A stretch of 64,000 bases of DNA from Paenibacillus tritici (GTDB lineage Bacteria; Bacillota; Bacilli; Paenibacillales; Paenibacillaceae), in assembly GCF_013204885.1 (NCBI RefSeq), contig NZ_JABMKX010000010.1:1-64000 (forward strand). Direction: 5' to 3'. The position numbers and the translations under genes are program-made. The notes below the pieces were generated by a model that saw only the letters and a list, made by a program, of their open reading frames with translations, ran no database searches and had not been told where the DNA came from. Of the stretch, positions 51,808-58,810 are shown one piece after another (position 1 is the stretch's first letter; each line of letters opens with the position of its first letter).

Positions 51808-52045
51808 TATTTGTTTAACCTCCCAAGTCTTCCACTTAGCTTTCGCCCCCTTTGCTTAGCTCCCCTTCATTCGCTCTTCCCCTCCGTTGTACCTCCCGCT
51901 CAAACCCTGTCAATTACAACCAACAAATTCCAAATAAGGGGTATTCCATTCCTCTCTCACAACCTTCCATCGCGGTAATTTGACTCCCTTTCCGCTAAAT
52001 GATAGGGTGATTTGGAAGCCATAATATTACCTTGGAGGGATGTTC

Positions 52046-52891
52046 ATGACAGCAGTGAAGCTCAGTATTGATTACGATGGATTTGAAGAAGGCAAGCGGA
52101 TGGAGACGGAGATTGAACGCTTAAGCGCAAGCCCGGAGGCAGCTGATCTGACCAGTCTTACGATTGGCGACTGGGGACAAGCCTATGAGAACAGCTCAGA
52201 GGAAACCGTTCAGGCGCTTGTGAAGCATAGCGCAAGCTTCCCGGCACTGCGTAAGCTGTTCATCGGTGAAATGGGCTACGAGGAATGTGAGATCTCGTGG
52301 ATTACCCAGAGCGATCTCTCACCGCTGCTCCCTGCTTATCCGGAGCTTCAGTCATTGACGATCCAAGGGGGCACCAGTCTGCGGCTAAGCCAATTGCAGC
52401 ATGAGAAGCTCGAAGAACTGATTATTATTACAGGCGGACTCGGCAAAGTTGTACTGGCCGATATTGCCGCCTCAACTCTGCCTAATCTGCAGAAGCTTGA
52501 ACTGTATCTCGGGGTGGACAACTATGGTTTCGATGGCGGACTGGAAGACCTCTATCCGCTTATTGAGCCTGCAAAGTTCCCTAAGCTTACCTATCTCGGA
52601 CTCAAAAACAGTGAAATCCAGGATGAAATTGCCTCAGCCTTGGCGGATGCGCCGATTCTGGATCAGCTCCACACCCTTGATCTGTCACTGGGAACGCTTA
52701 GTGACACCGGTGCTGAGGCTCTGCTCGCCAGCGAGCGGATCAAAGGACTGAAGCTGCTCAACCTGAGCCATCATTACCTGTCTGATGAGATGATGCTGCG
52801 CCTGAAAAACAGCGGACTGCCGGTCGATATCAGCGACCAGCAAAAAGCCGATGACGATGATGACTGGCGTTATCCGTCCATCACTGAATAA
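52046..52891 (+). CDS. STM4015-family leucine-rich repeat protein
   Basis: A 281-residue cytoplasmic protein with leucine-rich repeats of about 25-30 residues (FPALRKLFIGEM; YPELQSLTIQGG; LPNLQKLELYLGVDNYGFDGG; FPKLTYLGLKNSEIQDEIASAL; LHTLDLSLGTLSDTGAEALL). The pattern, the GYEECEISWI motif and the acidic end DISDQQKADDDDDWRYPSITE match my recollection of the STM4015 family. The ATG at 52046 follows TTGGAGGG by 7 bases. First gene of a tight five-gene run. Probably a scaffold or recognition protein; function unknown. Confidence 0.85.
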   Translation: MTAVKLSIDYDGFEEGKRMETEIERLSASPEAADLTSLTIGDWGQAYENSSEETVQALVKHSASFPALRKLFIGEMGYEECEISWITQSDLSPLLPAYPELQSLTIQGGTSLRLSQLQHEKLEELIIITGGLGKVVLADIAASTLPNLQKLELYLGVDNYGFDGGLEDLYPLIEPAKFPKLTYLGLKNSEIQDEIASALADAPILDQLHTLDLSLGTLSDTGAEALLASERIKGLKLLNLSHHYLSDEMMLRLKNSGLPVDISDQQKADDDDDWRYPSITE

Positions 52892-54366
52892 TGCCGGCTT
52901 CAGAGCCGTTGATTGTCTTCTGTAGTCCCGGCGACAGGCGCTCGGCAGGCATTCAGCAGGCGCGGCTGCGCCTCGGGATGCCCCCCGCGCTCCTGATTCC
53001 GTACGCCGGGCTGCTGGAGGGCCAGCCGCTGGCCGATCTGCTGGAGCAGGCTGTGCAGCAGCAGGTCCGGGACGGAATGCCGGAACAGGCGGGGCTGCCC
53101 ACACCGGGGCTGAACGGAGCGCCGGGGCGAGCGCAGCTGGAACAGCCGGATTCCCTAGACGGCAGCAACGGACGTCCTACGCCGGATTTCCCGGACGGCA
53201 GCGGCGGACGCCCCGCGCTGGATTCCCCAGCGCAAGCAGGCCCGCCGCTGCTACGGCTCGAATCTTCCGACGGCAGCTTCAGCAGGCACCCCGCGCTGGA
53301 TTCCTCAGCGCAAGCGCGCCCCCCGCTGCTGCGGCTGGAATCTCCCGGCGGCAGCTTCGGGCTGGAACGGGCACTCATCGCGCTGGGCGCGCCGGATGCG
53401 CCGGATACGGACGACTCGCTGCACCCGTTCGGGCAGCAGCCGGACCTCCGGCCGCTGAGCTTCAAGGCGGCCGCAGCCCTTAAGGACATGCCTGGGGTGC
53501 TGCATCATCCATCCCAATGGTTCCGCGGCTACTGCCGCCTGCTCGCACACATTCGGCGGGAGGCCGGGCAGCTCCTGCCAGCCTCCCGCTGGACCAATGA
53601 TCCGGCGGAGATCGCCGCCATGACAGATAAACGCCGGACCCAGCAGATTCTGGCTGAGGCAGGCGTTCCTGTGCCCCGGCCGCTCTGCGGCAGCGGCGGG
53701 CAGGCCCCTGTGGATTATGCCTCCCTGCGTGAGCTCATGCTTACGCAGCGGATGCACCGCGTGTTCATCAAGCTGGCCAGCGGCTCCGCAGCCTCCGGCG
53801 TTATTGCTTATCAGCTCAACCCGGCAACAGGAGCCGAGGTGGCCGTTACCACCATCGGGGTCGAGAACTATATCACCCGTCCCCCGGTATATTATAATTC
53901 CGGCAAGCTGCAGCGCTATACGGATTCGGCCCGCCTTGCCGGAATCATCAACTGGCTCTACCGCCACGGCGCTTATGCCGAGCAGTGGATTCCGAAGCCC
54001 GGCATAAGCGGGCATTCCTTCGACATCCGCCAGCTGGTGGTTGCCGGTGAAGCCTGCCATGCCGTCGCCAGGGTCAGCACCACACCGATTACGAATCTGC
54101 ATCTGCGCAGCCAGAGGATGACTCCGGCGGAAGCGGGTCTCCCGGAGGAAATGCAGGCCCAGGTACGCCGCAGCGCGGAGGCGTCGCTGGCGGCTTTTCC
54201 GCGCTGCTCTATCGCCGGGATTGATGTGCTGGTGGGAAGCTCCGGGCGGACATATACGGCGGATGTGAACCCTTTTGGCGACTTATTGTACGATGTTGAA
54301 TACCAGGGCTGCAGCACCTATGAATGGGAAATGAAGCAGCTCTCCGGGAGGAACCTGTCCCTATGA
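52891..54366 (+). CDS. STM4014-family protein (ATP-grasp-like)
   Basis: A 491-residue protein whose ATG overlaps the preceding stop (TAATG). Residues 1-50 are an N-terminal Rossmann-like part; residues about 185-491 look like an ATP-grasp fold: MTDKRRTQQILAEAGVPVPRPL, VFIKLASGSAASGVIAYQL, ISGHSFDIRQLVVAGEACHAVARVS and the Mg-binding IAGIDVLVGSSGRTYTADVNPFGDL (shown in part). ATP-grasp enzymes join a carboxylate to an amine or thiol. Residues about 60-160 are a Pro/Gly/Ser-rich insert with a 26-residue duplication (see findings). It overlaps the next gene by four bases. Confidence 0.8.
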   Translation: MPASEPLIVFCSPGDRRSAGIQQARLRLGMPPALLIPYAGLLEGQPLADLLEQAVQQQVRDGMPEQAGLPTPGLNGAPGRAQLEQPDSLDGSNGRPTPDFPDGSGGRPALDSPAQAGPPLLRLESSDGSFSRHPALDSSAQARPPLLRLESPGGSFGLERALIALGAPDAPDTDDSLHPFGQQPDLRPLSFKAAAALKDMPGVLHHPSQWFRGYCRLLAHIRREAGQLLPASRWTNDPAEIAAMTDKRRTQQILAEAGVPVPRPLCGSGGQAPVDYASLRELMLTQRMHRVFIKLASGSAASGVIAYQLNPATGAEVAVTTIGVENYITRPPVYYNSGKLQRYTDSARLAGIINWLYRHGAYAEQWIPKPGISGHSFDIRQLVVAGEACHAVARVSTTPITNLHLRSQRMTPAEAGLPEEMQAQVRRSAEASLAAFPRCSIAGIDVLVGSSGRTYTADVNPFGDLLYDVEYQGCSTYEWEMKQLSGRNLSL

Positions 54367-55148
54367 CAGATATGAATGCCGTCGTCGGCACCCACGATAT
54401 CTTAATGATTACACTCGATACCCTGCGTTATGATGCGGCTGTTCTGGAGGAGGCGAATTGCCCTAACCTCTGCGGCAGCGGCTCCTGGGAGCAGCGGCAT
54501 ACCCCCGGCAGCTTCACTTACGCGGCTCATCACGCCTTCTTCGGCGGCTTCCTGCCTACTCCGGCCACTACGAATAAGGCGGAGCATGTGCGGCTGTTCC
54601 ATTCCAGAAATACCGGGATGAAGACCCATCCCCATACCTGGCTGTTCGATACGCCGGATATGGTGTCAGGGCTGGCGGCGGCCGGTTATCAGACGGTGTG
54701 TATCGGAGGCGTCATCTTTTTCAGCAAAAAAGTGCCTCTCGCCCGTGTCCTGCCCGGCTACTTCCAGCACAGCTACTGGCGGATGACGTTCGGGGTGACT
54801 AACCCCCGCTCGACGGAGCATCAGGTCAACCACGCGCTCAAGCTGCTGGGCAATACCCCGCTGGATCAGCGGCTATTCATGTTCCTCAATGTGTCAGCGA
54901 TCCACGGCCCGAATCATATGTTCCTTCCGGGTGCCCGCCGGGATTCTGTGGACAGCCAGCGCGCGGCCCTCCGCTATGCCGACGGAGAGCTGGGGCGGCT
55001 GTTCGATGCGTTCCGTGAGCGCGGGAATCCGGTTCTTTGTCTGGCTTTTTCCGATCACGGTACGGCTTACGGCGAAGACGGCTATCAGGGCCACCGGCTG
55101 GCGCATGACACGGTATGGAATGTTCCTTACCGCGAATTCATGCTGTAA
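54363..55148 (+). CDS. STM4013/SEN3800-family hydrolase (alkaline phosphatase superfamily)
   Basis: A 261-residue protein of the alkaline-phosphatase/sulfatase fold. Metal-binding DxxRxD lies in MITLDTLRYDAAVL, and the second metal site is SDHGTAYGEDGYQGHRLAHD. The position where sulfatases carry the modified Cys of CxPSR reads FTYAAHHAFFGGFLP, with a Thr candidate nucleophile, so it is more like a phosphodiesterase or phosphatase than a sulfatase. The start at 54363 overlaps the previous stop (ATGA) and has GGGAGG upstream. No signal peptide, so a cytoplasmic substrate. Confidence 0.85.
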   Translation: MTDMNAVVGTHDILMITLDTLRYDAAVLEEANCPNLCGSGSWEQRHTPGSFTYAAHHAFFGGFLPTPATTNKAEHVRLFHSRNTGMKTHPHTWLFDTPDMVSGLAAAGYQTVCIGGVIFFSKKVPLARVLPGYFQHSYWRMTFGVTNPRSTEHQVNHALKLLGNTPLDQRLFMFLNVSAIHGPNHMFLPGARRDSVDSQRAALRYADGELGRLFDAFRERGNPVLCLAFSDHGTAYGEDGYQGHRLAHDTVWNVPYREFML

Positions 55149-55190
55149 CAAGTTAATCCAAATCTGATCCCGCACAAGGAAGGAGAACGT

Positions 55191-56579
55191 ATGACGTCCA
55201 TCCGGCAATCTCTGTACCACACGAACCAAGACGGACAACCTCCCTTCTCTTCAGGGGAGCTTCAGCAGTGGACCGGGCATATTACGGCCCATCCCTACCG
55301 CAATTATCTCTATTCCTATCCGCACAAAACCGCTTACCGCGAGTTCGCCTCCCCCCTCTCTTTAGCGGAGCTGTGGCGGGATGAGCCTGCGGAGAGTTTC
55401 TTCTTATATATGCATATTCCCTTCTGCGGCGCCCGCTGCGGCTTCTGCAACCTGTTCACGCTGCCCGATAAAAGAGCGAATGTCCACGCCGAATACGTGG
55501 ATGCGCTGGAACGTCAGGCGAAGCAGTGGGCCGCCTTCACCAGACACAAGCCTTACGCGCGCTTCGCCATCGGCGGCGGCACACCAAGCCTGCTGGCCCC
55601 TGCGCAGTTGAACCGGCTGTTCAGCATCGCCACAGATATTATGGGAGTAGACCTCAGCACCACCTCCATCTCCGTGGAGACCTCGCCCGAGACTCTGACC
55701 GAGGAGAAGCTGTCGATTCTGAAGGAGCATACGGTGGACCGGGTCAGCATGGGCATCCAGAGCTTCGTCGCCGCCGAATCGGCTGCCATCTACCGGCCGC
55801 AGGACCCGGAGGTGGTCTACCGTGCGCTGGAGCTGCTGGGCCAATATGATTTTCCGGTCCTCAATCTGGATCTGATCTACGGACTCCCGGGGCAGACGGT
55901 GGATTCCTGGCTCTATTCGCTGAATCAGGCGCTGCTGCAGGAACCGGAGGAAATCTTCATCTACCCGCTCTACACCCGTGAGCATACCATTGTGAAGCCG
56001 GGCGATCTGCTCAGCCAGAGTGATATCCGCCATGACTGTTATCAGGCTGCATGTGCGCTGCTGGCAGCGCATGGCTACCGCCAATATTCGATGCGGCGGT
56101 TCGCCAAGGAGGATGCAGGAACCAGTAAGGAGCTTCTCGATTACAGCTGCCAGGAGGAAGGGATGGTCGGCCTCGGCTGCGGCGCGCGGTCCTATACCCG
56201 GAATGTACATTATGCCTCCCGCTACGGCGTCAGCCGCAAAGCTACGGAGAGCATCATCGCCGATTATGTTGCAGCTGAGCGTTACGATACGGCCGATTAC
56301 GGCATCGTGCTGAGCCTTGCGGAGCAGAAACGGCGCTTCATTCTAAAAGCCATCCTGCACAGCGAAGGACTCACCGTGGCAGATTACAACCGGCGGTTTG
56401 GATCTTCGCTGTGGGAAGATCATCCCGAGCTGGGCCTGCTGGTGCAGAGCGGGTTCGCTACGGAGGAAGAGGGCATTCTGCGGCTGACACCGGATGGGCT
56501 GGGATACTCCGATTCGATCGGGGACTGGTTCATCTCCGGTGAGATCAGGGAGCAGATGCAGGAGTTCATCGTGCCATGA
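55191..56579 (+). CDS. STM4012-family radical SAM protein (HemW-like)
   Basis: A 462-residue radical SAM enzyme. The cluster-binding CX3CX2C motif is C79, C83, C86 in HIPFCGARCGFCNLF. Additional elements: RFAIGGGTPSLL (SAM-binding GGE-like), SVETSPETLTEEKL, DRVSMGIQSF and LNLDLIYGLPGQT. It has the same layout as HemW/HemN-like proteins, with a C-terminal helical domain (ADYNRRFGSSLWEDHPELGLL) as in HemN. It does not have to act on heme. AAGGAGA ribosome site, 42 bases after the hydrolase gene. Confidence 0.88.
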   Translation: MTSIRQSLYHTNQDGQPPFSSGELQQWTGHITAHPYRNYLYSYPHKTAYREFASPLSLAELWRDEPAESFFLYMHIPFCGARCGFCNLFTLPDKRANVHAEYVDALERQAKQWAAFTRHKPYARFAIGGGTPSLLAPAQLNRLFSIATDIMGVDLSTTSISVETSPETLTEEKLSILKEHTVDRVSMGIQSFVAAESAAIYRPQDPEVVYRALELLGQYDFPVLNLDLIYGLPGQTVDSWLYSLNQALLQEPEEIFIYPLYTREHTIVKPGDLLSQSDIRHDCYQAACALLAAHGYRQYSMRRFAKEDAGTSKELLDYSCQEEGMVGLGCGARSYTRNVHYASRYGVSRKATESIIADYVAAERYDTADYGIVLSLAEQKRRFILKAILHSEGLTVADYNRRFGSSLWEDHPELGLLVQSGFATEEEGILRLTPDGLGYSDSIGDWFISGEIREQMQEFIVP

Positions 56580-57472
56580 AGGCGGTCCTCTACTATCGCG
56601 GCTCCCTCTCTTCCTGTAACTACGACTGCCCTTACTGCCCCTTCGGCAAAACCAAAGACAGCGCCGCCACCCTCGCCAAAGACCGTGCGGGCCTGGACAC
56701 CTTCGTTCGCTGGGTATCGGAGCAGGAGGCGGCAGGCCACCGTCTGTCTATATTCTTCAATCCTTACGGTGAGGGATTGACTCACCGCTGGTACCGTGAC
56801 GCGCTGATTACGCTGTCCCATATGGAGCATGTGGACAAAGTCGCCATCCAGACCAATCTGTCAGCCCGGCTTGACTTCACCGCTGAGCTGAACCCGGCCA
56901 AAGCTGCCTTCTGGGCGACTTATCATCCCGGTCAGGTGAGTGAGGAAAAGTTCCTGGCGCAGTGCATGACGGTATACCGGCAGGGCATTCCTTTCAGTGT
57001 GGGCAGTGTGGGGGTGCGCGGCGCTTTTCCGGCCATTGCCTCGCTGCGGGCCGCCTTGCCGGAGGATGTCTATCTGTGGGTGAACGCCTACAAGGACAAG
57101 CCGGATTATTATACCGCTGAGGACATAAGCTTCCTTAGCGGCATCGACCCGCATTTTCAGATTAATGCGATGGACTACGACAGCCTCGGCGCAAGCTGCA
57201 ACGCCGGCCGCAACGTGTTCTATGTGCAGGGGCCCGGCCTGGTCAAACGGTGCTACAAGGACCGTGCAGTCATCGGCAACCTCTACCGCGACGGACTGGA
57301 AGGACTGGCTGCCCAGCGGAGCTGCCGCATGAAGGTATGCGACTGCTACATCGGCTATATTCATATGCCGGAGCTTGGTTTGGAGCAGGTCTACGGCTCC
57401 GGCCTGCTGGAGCGGATTCCTTACGGCGCGGGGCTTCTTCCCGCCCTGAAGAGATCATTCCCCATGAACTGA
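56576..57472 (+). CDS. STM4011-family radical SAM protein
   Basis: A 298-residue radical SAM enzyme with CX3CX2C at C14, C18, C21 (SSCNYDCPYCPFGK). A second group of cysteines near the C-terminus (about residues 205-260: LGASCNAG, VKRCYKD, RSCRMKVCDCYIGYIH) may hold an auxiliary iron-sulfur cluster as in SPASM-type maturases. It overlaps the STM4012-type gene by four bases (ATGA), so the two radical SAM proteins are made together. Last gene of the cluster. Confidence 0.87.
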   Translation: MKAVLYYRGSLSSCNYDCPYCPFGKTKDSAATLAKDRAGLDTFVRWVSEQEAAGHRLSIFFNPYGEGLTHRWYRDALITLSHMEHVDKVAIQTNLSARLDFTAELNPAKAAFWATYHPGQVSEEKFLAQCMTVYRQGIPFSVGSVGVRGAFPAIASLRAALPEDVYLWVNAYKDKPDYYTAEDISFLSGIDPHFQINAMDYDSLGASCNAGRNVFYVQGPGLVKRCYKDRAVIGNLYRDGLEGLAAQRSCRMKVCDCYIGYIHMPELGLEQVYGSGLLERIPYGAGLLPALKRSFPMN

Positions 57473-57565
57473 GGAAATGAAGGTTCCGCAGGAACCGGGT
57501 GCGAGGAGTGGCTATCGCCTTAGCTACAAGAGCTGAAACATGGCGGCAGGGCGGCGGATCGCGCA

Positions 57566-57750
57566 TAGTTGTATTTCGTACATCTAAAATCAGGTTTAAA
57601 CATCAATTTGTTCTGATAAGTGTATTTCGTACAGCTAAAATTGGTGTTAAGTGGTCTTTCGAGGTAATACGGACTTTTTAAGTGTAGAAAGTGCAACTAA
57701 AGTGCTTGCCTTCCGTTATCTGGTGATTTTAGTTGCAGCAAATACAGTTA
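57566..57750. repeat. Four-unit phased element, family D copy 2
   Basis: Four 21-bp imperfect palindromes start at 57566, 57617, 57679 and 57730 (steps 51, 62, 51), the same as copy 1 at 26707. Unit 1 is TAGTTGTA-N5-TACATCTA, unit 2 TAAGTGTA-N5-TACAGCTA, unit 3 TAAGTGTA-N5-TGCAACTA, unit 4 TAGTTGCA-N5-TACAGTTA. The DNA between units is not conserved with copy 1. Confidence 0.9.
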
Positions 57751-57761
57751 TATTCCGGTGG

Positions 57762-57891
57762 GGGCCATAAGCGGGGTTCATAAGCGAGGTCTATAAGCAA
57801 GGTCCATCAGCAAGGTTCATAAGCGAGGTCTATAAGCAAAGTCCATCAGCAAGGTCCATAAGCGAGGTCTATAGCTAAGGTTCCTTAGCTT
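57762..57891. repeat. 13-bp tandem array
   Basis: Ten units of 13 bp, GGT(C/T)(C/T)ATAAGC(A/G)A, from 57762 to 57891; the last two degenerate. The period is not a multiple of three, so no frame stays open. It starts 12 bases after element D2. Confidence 0.88.
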
Positions 57892-57998
57892 GGCTTCATG
57901 CCTAAGTATAGCCCGCTCCCGAAACGTTACCGCTCAACTGGCTCCATTATTATAGCAATTGTGACTATCTATAACGACATGAGACGGAGGACAGAGCA

Positions 57999-58553
57999 AT
58001 GACGGCTCAGGTACATGCACACACACCTAATGGATTAACGATCTGGCTTACCGGTCTGTCGGGGGCAGGCAAGTCCACGCTTGCCGCACTGCTCACAGAC
58101 CGGCTGCGGGAACAGGGGCAGGCGGTGGAATGGCTGGACGGCGATGAGCTGCGGCGCAGCCTGGGCCGGGGGCTTGGCTTCAGCCGTGAGGACCGGTTCG
58201 AGAATATCCGCCGGGCCGTCTACATCGCCGGGCTGCTGAACCGGCATGGCGTGATCACTGTGGTCTCGGTGATCAGCCCTTATGCCGACATGCGCAGCTA
58301 TGCCCGGCAGGAGCTGCCGGGCTTCGTGGAGGTCTATGTCGACTGCCCGCTCCCCGTCTGTGAAGTACGGGATGTCAAAGGGCTGTACGCCAAGGCCCGC
58401 ACCGGTGAGATTCCGTGCTTCACCGGAATCTCCGATCCTTACGAGGCTCCGGCTGACCCGGAGCTGAAACTGCACACGGCGGAGCGTACGCCGGAACAAT
58501 GTATGGAAAAGCTGATAAGCTGGCTGACAGAGCATAGGCTTTACCAGCTCTGA
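57999..58553 (+). CDS. cysC: Adenylylsulfate (APS) kinase
   Basis: A 184-residue kinase that phosphorylates APS to PAPS. Walker A is GLSGAGKS (residues 19-26). Other family segments: EWLDGDELRRSLGRGLGFSREDR, RRAVYIAGLLNRHGVITVVSVISPY and VKGLYAKARTGEIPCFTGISDPYEAP. Length fits a single-domain kinase. No ATP sulfurylase or PAPS reductase gene lies nearby, so PAPS may supply sulfotransfer instead of assimilation, or the partners are elsewhere. GGAGG is close to the ATG. Confidence 0.95.
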   Translation: MTAQVHAHTPNGLTIWLTGLSGAGKSTLAALLTDRLREQGQAVEWLDGDELRRSLGRGLGFSREDRFENIRRAVYIAGLLNRHGVITVVSVISPYADMRSYARQELPGFVEVYVDCPLPVCEVRDVKGLYAKARTGEIPCFTGISDPYEAPADPELKLHTAERTPEQCMEKLISWLTEHRLYQL

Positions 58554-58573
58554 TGGAAAAGGAGCAACGGAAT

Positions 58574-58599
58574 AAGGAGGGGCGATAATGCCCCTCCTT
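58574..58599 (+). terminator. Terminator of cysC
   Basis: AAGGAGGGGC (58574-58583) pairs with GCCCCTCCTT (58590-58599), then TGTTTATTT. It lies 20 bases past the stop. Confidence 0.85.
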
Positions 58600-58609
58600 T
58601 GTTTATTTG

Positions 58610-58745
58610 GCGCGTATCTGCTGCATTCAGGGGCACTAGTGCTCCTCATTCGTTCATTTAGCCCGCATCCGCTGCATTCAGGGGCACTAGTGCTCCTCAT
58701 TCGCTCATTTAGCGCGCATCCGGCAAATTCAGGTGCACTTCAGTT
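58610..58745. repeat. 51-bp tandem array, family A, third locus (about 2.5 copies)
   Basis: GCTCCTCATTCG cores at 58641 and 58692, exactly 51 bp apart, each with CTGCATTCAGGGGCACTAG upstream; a partial unit follows to 58745. Same orientation as the other two family A arrays. It lies between the cysC terminator and the convergent TIMP-like gene. Confidence 0.9.
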
Positions 58746-58810
58746 CTTCCTATGCCCATCGCTCCCCGTCCGCTGCATTCTGGAGTTAAGGATACTCCAG
58801 ATGCTCTAGA

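Larger units (their letters stand above)
50947..52045. other. 1.1-kb repeat-filled gap between feoB and the STM4015-type gene
   Basis: The gap stacks five distinct features: an irregular GATGCGGGATG repeat, a terminator, a 15-bp array, a family C element and a 16-bp array. The last 230 bases (51808-52045) hold no repeat and presumably carry the promoter of the following operon. The short frames at 51409 and 51751 lack ribosome sites and are not called. Confidence 0.7.
57473..57998. other. Repeat-filled gap between the STM-type cluster and cysC
   Basis: Besides the D element and the 13-bp array, the gap holds about 90 bases after the STM4011-type stop and about 100 bases before cysC with no repeat or ORF, the latter presumably including the cysC promoter. 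No terminator with a T-run was found for the cluster, so read-through into the repeats is possible. Confidence 0.6.
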
